A stretch of 64,000 bases of DNA from Mycobacterium sp. URHB0044. GTDB lineage: Bacteria; Actinomycetota; Actinomycetes; Mycobacteriales; Mycobacteriaceae. The stretch is from assembly GCF_000620625.1 (NCBI RefSeq), contig NZ_JIAW01000031.1, forward strand, positions 1 to 64,000. Direction: 5' to 3'. The position numbers and the translations under genes were made by a program. How positions within the stretch are numbered: position 1 is the first letter of the stretch; each line of letters begins with the position of its first letter. Under the pieces are notes generated by a model. That model was not told the DNA's origin. It ran no database searches and saw nothing but the letters and a program-made list of their open reading frames with translations. Below are positions 17,472-29,250 of this stretch, piece after piece.

Positions 17472-18097
17472 CCGCCGTCGCGATCGCCTACCACTCCGGC
17501 TTCGGCCACACGTCCACGCTCGCACGCGCGGTGGCAGCCGGAGCACGAAAGGGTGGGGTACGGGTCAGCTTGATCGCCGTGGACGCGATGACGGAGGCGG
17601 ACTGGGACGTACTCGACGCGGCCGACGGCATCATCTTCGGCAGTGCCACGTACATGGGCAACGTGTCCGCGGGCTTTCAGGCCTTCGCCGAGAAGACGGG
17701 GCGACGTTGCCTCAACGGGTCTTGGCGGGACAAGGTGGCCGCCGGCTTCACCAACTCCGGGGCCAAGAGCGGCGACAAGTTCGCGTCGCTGATGTCGCTT
17801 GCGGTGTTCGCCGCCCAACACCACATGCACTGGGTCAACCTCGGCCTCGGCGCGGGATGGAACAGTGCGGAGGGCAGCGAGCACGACCTGAACCGGCTCG
17901 GGTTCTGGTTGGGCGCGGGCACGGCGACGGACGTGGACGTCAACCCAGACGAGGTGCACCCCGCGGACGTCCGAACCTGCGAGCACCTCGGTCACCGGGT
18001 GGCGGTGGTCACCCACCAGATGGTCGCCGGACGTGCTGCGGTGCAAGCTAATTCAGCGGCTTCATCTCTTGCAACATCGTCGGGACCAACTCACTGA
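17468..18097 (+). CDS. Flavodoxin/NAD(P)H:quinone oxidoreductase-like flavoprotein
   Basis: A 209-residue FMN-binding protein of the WrbA/flavodoxin-like type. The phosphate loop is YHSGFGHTSTLARAV (about 8-22); GIIFGSATYMGNVSAGFQAF and AAGFTNSGAKSG contact FMN in the family. ATG 17468 overlaps the SRPBCC stop, so the operon is arsR, SRPBCC, flavoprotein. The 3' end overlaps the convergent FAD oxidoreductase by 50 bp, and the last 12 or so residues (SSLATSSGPTH) are probably a non-conserved tail. Together the operon looks like a quinone or electrophile response unit (inference). Confidence 0.85.
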   Translation: MTAVAIAYHSGFGHTSTLARAVAAGARKGGVRVSLIAVDAMTEADWDVLDAADGIIFGSATYMGNVSAGFQAFAEKTGRRCLNGSWRDKVAAGFTNSGAKSGDKFASLMSLAVFAAQHHMHWVNLGLGAGWNSAEGSEHDLNRLGFWLGAGTATDVDVNPDEVHPADVRTCEHLGHRVAVVTHQMVAGRAAVQANSAASSLATSSGPTH

Positions 18098-19430
18098 CCG
18101 TGGGGTGGATGTGCATGGTGCGCGAGATGGCCGTGTAGGGCTTCTTGGCCGTCATGATGTCGAGGATGGCGTGTACCACCTCGTCGCCACCGACGCCGAG
18201 GATGGCGGCGCCGAGGATCTCCTCGGTGTCGGCGTCGACGACCACCTTCATGAACCCCTGGCTCTCACCCTTCTCCATGGCCCGACCAACGCGGGTCATC
18301 GGTCGCTTGCCCACCAAGGCCCTTCGGCCGGACTTGCGCACCTGGTCGACGGTCATGCCCGCGCGGCCCAACGGTGGATCGATGTACAACGCGTAGGTGG
18401 TCACGCGGTCGCTGACCCGGCGCGGGTCGTCGTCGAGCAGGTTCGCTGCCACGATCTCGAAGTCGTTGTAGGAGGTGTGCGTGAAGGCGCCCTTGCCGTT
18501 GCAGTCCCCCATCGCCCAGATGTGTTCGACGTTGGTCCGCAACTGGTCGTCGACCTCGACGTAGCCGCGCGCGTCGGTTGCGACGCCCGCGGCCTCCAGA
18601 CCGAGGTCGTCGGTGTTGGGTTGGCGTCCCGTCGCGACGAGTAGGTGCGTGCCGGACAACGGTTCGGCGCCATCGCGGGGATACAGCTCGAAACCGTTGT
18701 CTTGCTTGACGATCCGCATCGCCGTGGCGTCCAGGTGGATGTCGATGCCCTCGTCCTCGAGGATCTCCTTGATGGCGTCGGACACGTCCTCGTCCTCCCG
18801 GGCGGTCAGCCGCGGCCCCTTCTCCACGACACTGACGTGCGCGCCGAAGCGGCGGTACATCTGCGCGAACTCGAGCCCGATGTAGCTGCCGCCGACGATC
18901 ACCAGGTGCTCGGGCAGAACGTCGAGATCAAGGATGCCAACGTTGGTCAGGAAGTCGACGTCGGAAAGGCCGGGAATGTCCGGCACGACGGCGCGCCCGC
19001 CGACATTGAGGAAGATCCTATCGGCCACCAGGTCCTCGTCGCCGACGCGGATCGTGTGCGCGTCGACGAAGCGGGCATGGCCGCGGATGAGAGTGGCTCC
19101 CTCCATCCCCTCGAGCCACGACTCCAGACCGTGCCGGTCGTCGGAACTTATCTTGTCCTTGCGCGCCTTGACCTTTGCGATGTCGACCGTGACGTCGGCG
19201 ACGCCATCGCCCACACTGAAGCCATACTCGGCTCCGCGCCGGGCCACGTGCGCGGCGTAGGCACTGGCCACCAACGTCTTGGTCGGAATGCAGCCGGAGT
19301 TGACGCACGTTCCGCCGACCAGCTTGCGTTCGATGACCGCTACGGTCTGGCCTGCGGCCGTGAGCCGTCCGGCCAGCGGTGGGCCTGCCTGGCCGGCGCC
19401 GACGATGATGGCGTCGAAATGTCTTGTCAC
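18048..19430 (-). CDS. FAD-dependent pyridine nucleotide-disulfide oxidoreductase (MerA/RclA-like)
   Basis: A 460-residue class I flavoprotein disulfide reductase. FAD-binding AIIVGAGQAGPPLAGRL at 8-24; redox pair Cys42 and Cys47 in GGTCVNSGCIPTK; NAD(P)H site VIVGGSYIGLEFAQMYRRFG; second FAD motif IWAMGDCNGKGAFTHTSYND; C-terminal HIHPTVSEL with the catalytic His-Glu dyad. It lacks the N-terminal metal-binding domain and the C-terminal Cys pair of mercuric reductase, so reduction of Hg is unlikely; RclA-like or other roles are possible. Downstream of the DUF4126 gene on the same strand (10 bp gap), convergent with the arsR operon. Confidence 0.88.
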   Translation of the reverse strand: MTRHFDAIIVGAGQAGPPLAGRLTAAGQTVAVIERKLVGGTCVNSGCIPTKTLVASAYAAHVARRGAEYGFSVGDGVADVTVDIAKVKARKDKISSDDRHGLESWLEGMEGATLIRGHARFVDAHTIRVGDEDLVADRIFLNVGGRAVVPDIPGLSDVDFLTNVGILDLDVLPEHLVIVGGSYIGLEFAQMYRRFGAHVSVVEKGPRLTAREDEDVSDAIKEILEDEGIDIHLDATAMRIVKQDNGFELYPRDGAEPLSGTHLLVATGRQPNTDDLGLEAAGVATDARGYVEVDDQLRTNVEHIWAMGDCNGKGAFTHTSYNDFEIVAANLLDDDPRRVSDRVTTYALYIDPPLGRAGMTVDQVRKSGRRALVGKRPMTRVGRAMEKGESQGFMKVVVDADTEEILGAAILGVGGDEVVHAILDIMTAKKPYTAISRTMHIHPTVSELVPTMLQEMKPLN

Positions 19431-19440
19431 CGTGGATGGC

Positions 19441-19920
19441 TCAGATGACGGTGGCCAGCGCGACGACGGCGAAGCCGCCCAGCACTGCGATGGCGTCCTC
19501 GGTCAGCGCGATCGGCAGGTCGTGACCGGTCTTGGCGACCAGACGGCTGCGGGCCTGAAACCCGCCCATGGTGCCGAGCACCGCACCGACGATGCCGGCA
19601 CCAAGCGAGCTGAACGTGTGGTGCCAACCCGCGCCGATCACGGCACCGGCGAACGCACCGGTGACGAGCCGCGAGATGAACTGCGGCGGAACAGTGCGGC
19701 TGGGAGTCGACGGCAACTGGTCGGTGACCAACTCCACCACCAGCAGGATGGTCAGGATGGTGACCGTGATCGGGTGACCGACCCACTGTGCCCACGTGCC
19801 GTCGACGGGAAGCCAATTCAGCGCAGCGCCCCACGCGACGACCGCCGGCGGCGTGAGGGCGCGCAATCCCGCCACGACACCGATGAGTAGGGCAAGGAGG
19901 ATTACGAGCACTTGCGTCAT
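19441..19920 (-). CDS. DUF4126 integral membrane protein
   Basis: A 159-residue membrane protein that matches Rv2120c in position. About four membrane segments: residues 4-22, 50-66, 82-108 and 138-157. Motifs GLRALTPPAVVAWGAALNWL and a glycine-rich GAGIVGAVLGTMGGFQ are typical of DUF4126. Starts at ATG 19920. It lies 25 bp after hisG and 10 bp before the FAD oxidoreductase, all minus strand. No function is known. Confidence 0.85.
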   Translation of the reverse strand: MTQVLVILLALLIGVVAGLRALTPPAVVAWGAALNWLPVDGTWAQWVGHPITVTILTILLVVELVTDQLPSTPSRTVPPQFISRLVTGAFAGAVIGAGWHHTFSSLGAGIVGAVLGTMGGFQARSRLVAKTGHDLPIALTEDAIAVLGGFAVVALATVI

Positions 19921-19945
19921 GGCAGGAAGTTAGCACCGAACCGGG

Positions 19946-20812
19946 TCAGAAGCGGCAGAACCTGATGTCGGACGCCAGGATTGCCTTGGCGCCAATGGCG
20001 GCCAGCTCGTCCATGAGCGCGTTGACGTCCCGGCGGGGCACCAGTGCCCGCACGGCAACCCACTCGGGGTCGGCCAGCGGCGCGATCGTCGGCGACTCCA
20101 GGCCGGGCGTGACCTCGGTGGCCCGGTCGAGTACTGAACGCGGACAGTCGTAGTCGAGCATCAGGTACTGCTGGCCGAACACGACGCCCTGCACCCTCGC
20201 GGTGAGCTGGTCGCGAGCTGCGGCACTCTCCGGCGCTGCGTCGGTGCGCTCGATCAGTACCGCCTCCGAATCACAAAGCGGCTCACCGAATGCCGCCAGA
20301 TCGTGCAGGCCCAGCGTGCGACCCGAACCCACGACGTCGGCGATCGCGTCCGCGACACCGAGTTGCACCGAGATCTCCACGGCTCCGTCAAGCCGGATCA
20401 CCGTCGCGTCGATTCCCCGGCCCGCCAAATCCTTTCGGACCAGATTCGGAAACGCAGTGGCGATGCGCTTGCCCGCGAGATCGTCGACCGTCCACGGCCG
20501 GTCCGACGGTGCGGCGTAGCGGAAGGTGGAGCCACCGAAGCCCAGGGCCAAACGCTCCCGAATGGGGGCATCGGACTCGGCTGCCAGGTCCCGGCCGGTG
20601 ATGCCCAAGTCGAGCTGACCAGAACCCACGTAGATGGCGATGTCCTTGGGGCGGAGGAAGAAGAACTCGACGTTGTTGATCCGGTCGATGACCGTCAGGT
20701 CCTTCTGGTCGCTGCGGCGCCGGTAGCCGGCCTCCGACAGGATTTCCGCGGCCGGCTCGCTCAAGGTTCCCTTGTTGGGGACGGCGACCCGCAGCATCCC
20801 GTTCCCGTTCAT
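19946..20812 (-). CDS. hisG: ATP phosphoribosyltransferase HisG
   Basis: A 288-residue long-form HisG, first enzyme of histidine synthesis (ATP + PRPP to phosphoribosyl-ATP). N-terminal catalytic domains: LRVAVPNKGTLSEPA, GITGRDL, and the PRPP loop region ADAIADVVGSGRTL (about 157-170). C-terminal ACT-like domain about 215-288 for histidine feedback, ending AILASDIRFCRF. The ATG at 20812 overlaps the hisE stop; a second ATG at 20797 matches the start of the M. tuberculosis protein (MLRVAVPNKG) and may be the real one. hisE-hisG is a coupled pair. Confidence 0.96.
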   Translation of the reverse strand: MNGNGMLRVAVPNKGTLSEPAAEILSEAGYRRRSDQKDLTVIDRINNVEFFFLRPKDIAIYVGSGQLDLGITGRDLAAESDAPIRERLALGFGGSTFRYAAPSDRPWTVDDLAGKRIATAFPNLVRKDLAGRGIDATVIRLDGAVEISVQLGVADAIADVVGSGRTLGLHDLAAFGEPLCDSEAVLIERTDAAPESAAARDQLTARVQGVVFGQQYLMLDYDCPRSVLDRATEVTPGLESPTIAPLADPEWVAVRALVPRRDVNALMDELAAIGAKAILASDIRFCRF

Positions 20813-21090
20813 AGCTTCGCGTAGACGTCGTCGAGGGACAGCCCGCGCGAGATCATCAGCACTTGCGTCCAGTACAGCAGTTGGCTGATCTCGCCGGCGA
20901 GGGCGTCATCGCCTTCGTGTTCGGCGGCCAGCCACACCTCGCCTGCCTCCTCGAGGATCTTCTTGCCCAGTCCGTGTACGCCTCGGTCGAGCGCCGCGAC
21001 CGTGCCGCTGCCGGCAGGCCGGGTGCGTGCACGCTCGCTGAGTTCGGCGAACAAGGCATCGAAGGTCTTCACGGCACGCGATTGTTCCAC
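20809..21090 (-). CDS. hisE: Phosphoribosyl-ATP pyrophosphatase HisE
   Basis: A 93-residue MazG-like enzyme, second step of histidine synthesis. The helical core LGKKILEEAGEVWLAAEHE then DDALAGEISQLLYWTQVLM carries the metal-binding Glu/Asp residues. I place the start at GTG 21090 (VEQSRAVKTF), comparable to M. tuberculosis; GTG 21072 (VKTFDALF) is an alternative. A longer frame to 21303 is Arg/Cys-rich shadow of the permease. Its stop overlaps hisG. Confidence 0.93.
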   Translation of the reverse strand: MEQSRAVKTFDALFAELSERARTRPAGSGTVAALDRGVHGLGKKILEEAGEVWLAAEHEGDDALAGEISQLLYWTQVLMISRGLSLDDVYAKL

Positions 21091-21133
21091 GCGCACTACG
21101 GCAAAGTCACGGCGGTTTCGTCGCCACGCCGGC

Positions 21134-22633
21134 CTATCCCCCCGCAGCACCACTCGCCGTGGCGGGTTTGTCGACGTGCAGCACCTCGGCGTGCATGTCC
21201 TCCAGCGACACGCCCTTGGTCTCCATGACCCACTTCCAGACGAACAGGCCCGACAGCACCGCGCACACACCGTAGAACCCGTATGCCAGGCCCAGGTGTT
21301 CACGCAGGCCGGGGAACGTGACGGTGATCAGCCAGTTGGCCGCCCACTGCCCGGCAGCGGCGATGCCCAGCGCGGCCGCCCGGATGCGGTTGGGGAACAT
21401 CTCGCCCAGCAGCACCCAGACCACCGGACCCCAGGACATGCCGAACGCCACGACGAAGAGATTCGCCGCGATCAACGCGATCACACCGGAGGCTCCTGGC
21501 AGGGTAGGCACCAACTCGCCCGCCGCGTTGGGCGCCAGTTCCGAGTTGGCGAAGATGACCGCCATCGTGAGCAGCGTCACGGCCATCCCCGACGATCCGA
21601 TGAGCAGCAGCGGCTTGCGGCCGATCTTGTCGATCAACGCGATGGCGATCAGGGTGGTCAGGACGTTGATGACCGACGTGATCACGGTGTAGACGGCCGA
21701 CTCGTTCTCGCTGAATCCGACTGCCTGCCACAGCACGTTCGAGTAGTAGAAGATGACGTTGATGCCGACGAATTGCTGGAAGATCGACAGTCCGAGGCCG
21801 ACCCACACGATGCCGTAGAGGCCTCCGGTGGGTTTGCGCAGATCCCGCCACGACGGCTTGTCCTCGCGCTCGAGCGTCTCCCGAATGCGGGTGATGGTGA
21901 TTTCCAGGTTCTTGGCACCGAGCAGCATGCTGAGCACTCGCCGGGCCTCGGGAATCTTGTGGCTGGCAACGAGATACCGCGGTGACTCGGGAATCGTGAA
22001 GGCCAATCCGCCGTAGAGCAGCGCAGGCAGCGCCATCACGAGGAACATCCAGCGCCAGGCGTCCAAGCCGAGCCACAGTTGTTCGTTGGGGCCTCCGGCT
22101 GCCCACTGCAGCAGCCAGTTCACGGCGAAGGAGAGGAAGATGCCGGACACGATCGCGAGCTGCTGCAGCGAGCCCAGTCGGCCGCGGATTCCTGGCGGCG
22201 ACGTTTCTGCGATGTAGGCAGGCGCGATCACCGATGCGACGCCGACGCCGATGCCGCCGACGATGCGGAAGACGACCACCGTTGCGACGTTGGGGGCCAG
22301 GGCCGTACCGAACGCGCTGACCAGAAAGAACGCCGCCGCGATCTTCATCACGGAGATACGACCGATCTTGTCGGCGATGCGGCCTGCGCTCATGGCGCCC
22401 GCCGCGGCACCCAGGAGCGCCGAGGCCACCGCGAAGCCGAGCTCTGCGTCGCCGATGCCGAAGTCCTGCTGAATCGAATCCACAGCACCGTTGATGACGG
22501 CACTGTCGTAGCCGAACAGGAGGCCACCGAGAGCCGCGACGGAGGCGATCCGAATGGCAGTACGCCCCGACGAGAATTCCTCGTCCGCGATCGGCAATTC
22601 GCCGCCTGCCGAGGGCCCGCCCTGACCAGCCAT
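21134..22633 (-). CDS. glcP: Sugar-porter MFS transporter, likely glucose permease GlcP
   Basis: A 499-residue, 12-segment MFS protein of the sugar porter family. Signatures: GGLLFGYDSAVINGAV in segment 1, RIADKIGRISVM in loop 2-3, PAYIAETSPPGIRGRLGSLQQ, PESPRYLV in the central loop, DKIGRKPLLLIG in loop 8-9 and ETKGVSLEDMHAE at the C-terminus. As I recall, M. smegmatis GlcP, a high-affinity proton-coupled glucose permease, sits directly upstream of hisE, which matches this location; that gives the symbol. 43 bp separate it from hisE. Confidence 0.85.
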   Translation of the reverse strand: MAGQGGPSAGGELPIADEEFSSGRTAIRIASVAALGGLLFGYDSAVINGAVDSIQQDFGIGDAELGFAVASALLGAAAGAMSAGRIADKIGRISVMKIAAAFFLVSAFGTALAPNVATVVVFRIVGGIGVGVASVIAPAYIAETSPPGIRGRLGSLQQLAIVSGIFLSFAVNWLLQWAAGGPNEQLWLGLDAWRWMFLVMALPALLYGGLAFTIPESPRYLVASHKIPEARRVLSMLLGAKNLEITITRIRETLEREDKPSWRDLRKPTGGLYGIVWVGLGLSIFQQFVGINVIFYYSNVLWQAVGFSENESAVYTVITSVINVLTTLIAIALIDKIGRKPLLLIGSSGMAVTLLTMAVIFANSELAPNAAGELVPTLPGASGVIALIAANLFVVAFGMSWGPVVWVLLGEMFPNRIRAAALGIAAAGQWAANWLITVTFPGLREHLGLAYGFYGVCAVLSGLFVWKWVMETKGVSLEDMHAEVLHVDKPATASGAAGG

Positions 22634-22733
22634 GGCTGTTCCTTCCCGAAAAGCGATGAGTGATGTCCGTCACACCACAATTGCACAATCGCCGAGGAGA
22701 TATAGCCGTATCCGGAGCGCCGGAAACCCGCTG

Positions 22734-23417
22734 TCAGGCTGTCTGTTCGCCGCGTTCGTCGGCCATGGCGGCGAAGATCGCCCGAAGATCGTCGACGTCG
22801 AGTTCGCTCAGCGAATTCGCGTGCCTGCGGCGCGGGCCGTCGGGCACCACAACGTCATTCGGTATCACCAGAACGGGACAGCCGGCCGCCTCGGCCGACG
22901 CCGTGCCGGTGACGGAGTCCTCGATCGCAAGACATTGCGACGGATCGAATCCCAGCAACTCCGCGGCACGCGCGTACGGGTCGGGTGCGGGTTTCGGGTG
23001 CACCACCTCGTCCCCGCACACTGTCACCGAGAAGTAATGGTGGCCAATGCTCTTCAGTGCGCGCTCGGCGAGCTCCCGCCGGGTGTTGGTCACCAGCGCC
23101 AGCGGAACGCCTGCCGCGGTGAGCCGCTCCAGCAGCTCGCGGGCACCCGGCTGCCAAGGCAGTCCGGCCTCGAACAGGTCACCGGTGTGAGCGTGCAGCC
23201 AGTCCGCCGATTCGGCCATTGCCTCGGGGTCCTGCTCCAGCCCCAGATCGGAGTAGACGATCTGCATCACGCTGTCCGACGAACCGCCGACCGTCGACTC
23301 CCGCACCTCTTGGGAGAGCACGCCGCCGAGGCGCCCGTACAGGGCGTGCATCGAGACGTCCCAGAGCTTTTCGGAGTCGACCAGGGTGCCGTCCATGTCC
23401 CACAGCACCGCTCGCAT
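22734..23417 (-). CDS. HAD-superfamily hydrolase (phosphatase/phosphoglucomutase-like)
   Basis: A 227-residue HAD enzyme. Motif I LWDMDGTLVDSEKLW (nucleophile Asp near residue 6), motif II LVTNTR, Lys in VVHPKPAPDPY, motif IV IEDSVTGTASAEAAG. The cap insertion between motifs I and II places it with the beta-phosphoglucomutase/phosphoglycolate-phosphatase type. I use ATG 23417 (MRAVLWDMDG); a start at 23453 adds 12 residues without family support. Natural substrate not deducible. Divergent from the NmrA-like gene. Confidence 0.9.
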   Translation of the reverse strand: MRAVLWDMDGTLVDSEKLWDVSMHALYGRLGGVLSQEVRESTVGGSSDSVMQIVYSDLGLEQDPEAMAESADWLHAHTGDLFEAGLPWQPGARELLERLTAAGVPLALVTNTRRELAERALKSIGHHYFSVTVCGDEVVHPKPAPDPYARAAELLGFDPSQCLAIEDSVTGTASAEAAGCPVLVIPNDVVVPDGPRRRHANSLSELDVDDLRAIFAAMADERGEQTA

Positions 23418-23491
23418 GCGTTGATTCTGGCACGGTCGGGGGGCCGCAGTCACATAGGCGTGGCGTCGGTGCGCGCGGCTAGGTTGGCGAC

Positions 23492-24295
23492 ATGACCATT
23501 CTCGTGACCGGCGCCACTGGAAACATCGGACGCCGCATCGTCGATCACCTGATCCACCTGGGAGCCAACGACATCCGTGCCCTGACGGCGAATCCCGCCA
23601 AGGCGAACCTGCCCGACGGTGTGAATGTCGTCACCGGTTACCTCGGCAACCCGGAGTCACTGCCTGCGGCGCTGGACGGCGTGGAGGCGATGTACCTGGC
23701 ACCGCTTCCTGCGACGCTGAGCGTCACCCTGGAACTCGCCAAGGAAGCGAACGTGCAGTACGTCGTCGCGTTGTCGGGTGGAGCGCACTGGCAGGAGCAT
23801 GCTGACGCCATCACGGCGTCGGGCCTGGTCAATACCCAACTCGGGCCGGGCGAGTTCGCCGACAACTTCACCATCTGGGCCGAGCAGATCAAGGCCACCC
23901 GCACCGTCCGCGATCCGTATCCGACGGTGCTCGAGGCACCGATCTCGATGGACGACATCGCACGAGTGGCCGCGACGCTGTTGGCCAAGCCCGACTCGTC
24001 GCACCACGGCCGGATGTATTCGATCACCGGCCCCGAGGCGCTGAGCCGGGTCGCGATCGCCGAACGGATCGGCGTCGGCATCGGGGTGGACGTGACGTTC
24101 GAGCAGTGCACCCGCGCCGAGGCCGAAGCGCTGTTGCAGCCCGCCATGGGTGACTACGCGAGTTGGTATCTCGACCAGGTGCAGGCGGGCGTCGACGCCC
24201 CGCAGCAGGCCAACCACCTGGTCGCCGAGCTGACCGGTACGCCGGCCCAGTCGATCGCCGAGTGGGCCGCTGCGAATGCCGAGGCGTTCCGCTGA
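23492..24295 (+). CDS. NmrA-like NAD(P)-binding protein
   Basis: A 267-residue atypical short-chain dehydrogenase of the NmrA/QOR2 type. The dinucleotide-binding loop is LVTGATGNIGRRIVDHL (about 4-20), followed by an APLPAT segment and VVALSGGAHW. It lacks a clear YxxxK catalytic pair, so it is probably a redox sensor or weak quinone/NADPH reductase (family inference). It stands alone between divergent HAD and convergent metH. Confidence 0.85.
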   Translation: MTILVTGATGNIGRRIVDHLIHLGANDIRALTANPAKANLPDGVNVVTGYLGNPESLPAALDGVEAMYLAPLPATLSVTLELAKEANVQYVVALSGGAHWQEHADAITASGLVNTQLGPGEFADNFTIWAEQIKATRTVRDPYPTVLEAPISMDDIARVAATLLAKPDSSHHGRMYSITGPEALSRVAIAERIGVGIGVDVTFEQCTRAEAEALLQPAMGDYASWYLDQVQAGVDAPQQANHLVAELTGTPAQSIAEWAAANAEAFR

Positions 24296-24345
24296 CTCGC
24301 GGAATGGCTTGGGGCCGTTGATATTCGGGCGCTCCCCCGTAGTGC

Positions 24346-28080
<3,735 letters not shown>

Positions 28081-28085
28081 GTGCA

Positions 28086-28104
28086 CTCCTTCCATGGCGG
28101 AAGG
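28086..28104 (-). promoter_or_regulatory. metH: Hairpin hiding the metH ribosome binding site
   Basis: On the minus strand CCUUCC (28104-28099) can pair fully with GGAAGG (28093-28088) across the loop GCCAU, covering the Shine-Dalgarno GGAAGGAG (28093-28086) of the GTG at 28080. Three bases of its left arm (28104-28102) are also needed for the riboswitch pseudoknot, so the two structures exclude each other. Ligand binding should therefore open the ribosome site. Confidence 0.7.
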
Positions 28105-28163
28105 CGTCCTTAACTCCGCCGAGCGTGGCGGCTACCCAAGTAACCGTTGCAACGCCTCTCGAC
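28102..28163 (-). ncRNA. S-adenosylhomocysteine (SAH) riboswitch in the metH leader
   Basis: The aptamer can be built by hand. P1: GUCGAG (28163-28158) with CUCGGC (28123-28118). P2: CGGUUAC (28146-28140) with GUAGCCG (28135-28129), loop UUGG. Pseudoknot: AGGCGU (28157-28152) with ACGCCU (28107-28102), six pairs. Conserved core: GCGUUGCAAC, and CCACGCUCG against the CCAGGCUCG I recall for SAH aptamers, one mismatch. SAH riboswitches are genetic ON switches in front of ahcY and metH. The ending on the metH ribosome-site hairpin fits a translational switch. Confidence 0.78.
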
Positions 28164-28275
28164 CAGAAAAGTCTACGTCGTCACCCGATGGACGTCTGGA
28201 CGCCAGCCTGCGGCCGACCCGCGTGGCGGTCCCCGGCCCTCGAACGACAGCCCGCGGATCGCGTCGCCAATGTAT

Positions 28276-28288
28276 TTAACAACGTTAA
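28276..28288. repeat. Short inverted repeat in the metH/PAC2 intergenic region
   Basis: TTAAC-AAC-GTTAA lies in an AT-rich patch about 115 bp upstream of the riboswitch. The patch is the likely promoter area of metH (minus strand); I cannot assign a -10 box with confidence. Bases 28164-28389 hold no gene that I can support. Confidence 0.35.
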
Positions 28289-28389
28289 CGAGATTGCCGT
28301 CGAACGTATTTCGAGCGCAACAATCCCAGGAACGGGGACCCGTGTGGCGATGCCACTCGCGGGTACCACGCAGGGCTTACGCTGGCCTG

Positions 28390-29250
28390 GTGACAGACCT
28401 GCCCAAACTGCACGACACGATCGTCGTGGCGGCCTTCGAGGGCTGGAACGACGCTGGTGACGCCGCTAGTGACGCGCTCGAGCACCTCGACGCCATCTGG
28501 GAGGCCGAAACCATCGTCGAGATCGACGACGAGTCCTATTACGACTACCAGGTGAACCGCCCGGTGATCCGTCAGATCGACGGCGTCACCCGTGAGCTGG
28601 TGTGGCCTTCGATGCGGATATCGCACTGCCGTCCGCCCGGCAGCGACCGCGACATCGTGCTGATGCACGGCGTGGAGCCCAACATGCGCTGGCGGACGTT
28701 CTGCGCGGAGCTGCTGGCGATCGCCGACAAGCTCAGCGTGGACACCGTGGTGATTCTCGGGGCGCTGCTGGCCGACACGCCGCACACCCGGCCCGTTCCG
28801 GTCTCCGGGGCCGCGTACTCCCCCGAGTCGGCCAAGTTCTTCGGGCTGGAGCAGACCCGCTACGAGGGGCCGACGGGCATCGCAGGGGTGTTCCAGGACG
28901 CCTGCGTTGCCGCGGGCATCCCGGCGGTGACGTTCTGGGCCGCGGTCCCGCACTACGTGTCGCAGCCGCCGAACCCGAAGGCCACCGTCGCGTTGCTGCG
29001 CCGCGTCGAGGACGTGCTCGACATCGAGGTGCCGCTCGCCGATCTGCCGACCCAGGCCGAGGAGTGGGAGCAGGCGGTCACCGAGATGACGGGCGAGGAC
29101 GACGAGATCGCCGAGTACGTGCAATCCCTCGAGGAACGCGGCGATGCCGAGGTCGACATGAGCGAAGCGATCGGCAAGATCGACGGCGACGCCTTGGCCG
29201 CGGAGTTCGAACGCTACCTACGCCGCAGGGGTCCCGGGTTCAGGGGCTGA
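28390..29250 (+). CDS. PAC2-family protein (Rv2125-like)
   Basis: A 286-residue protein of the PAC2 family, related to eukaryotic proteasome-assembly chaperone 2. GTG 28390 gives VTDLPKLHDTIVVAAFEGWNDAGDAA, the family N-terminus; frames open further upstream are not conserved. Motifs: LVWPSMRISHCRPPGSDRDIVLMHGVEPN, VVILGALLADTPHTRPVPVSG and PPNPKATVALLRRVEDVLD, each quoted in part. The C-terminal about 45 residues are acidic. Whether it acts on the proteasome in actinobacteria is unproven; it lies about 25 kb from prcBA. Convergent 11-bp overlap with the desaturase. Confidence 0.88.
   Translation: MTDLPKLHDTIVVAAFEGWNDAGDAASDALEHLDAIWEAETIVEIDDESYYDYQVNRPVIRQIDGVTRELVWPSMRISHCRPPGSDRDIVLMHGVEPNMRWRTFCAELLAIADKLSVDTVVILGALLADTPHTRPVPVSGAAYSPESAKFFGLEQTRYEGPTGIAGVFQDACVAAGIPAVTFWAAVPHYVSQPPNPKATVALLRRVEDVLDIEVPLADLPTQAEEWEQAVTEMTGEDDEIAEYVQSLEERGDAEVDMSEAIGKIDGDALAAEFERYLRRRGPGFRG

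Noticed and set aside
18048..19430. Mercuric reductase
   Set aside because: The N-terminal metal domain and C-terminal Cys pair of MerA are missing and no mer genes are nearby.
28102..28163. Cobalamin or SAM-type riboswitch in the metH leader
   Set aside because: No B12 box and no SAM-I or SAM-IV core; the stems and core bases fit the SAH aptamer instead.
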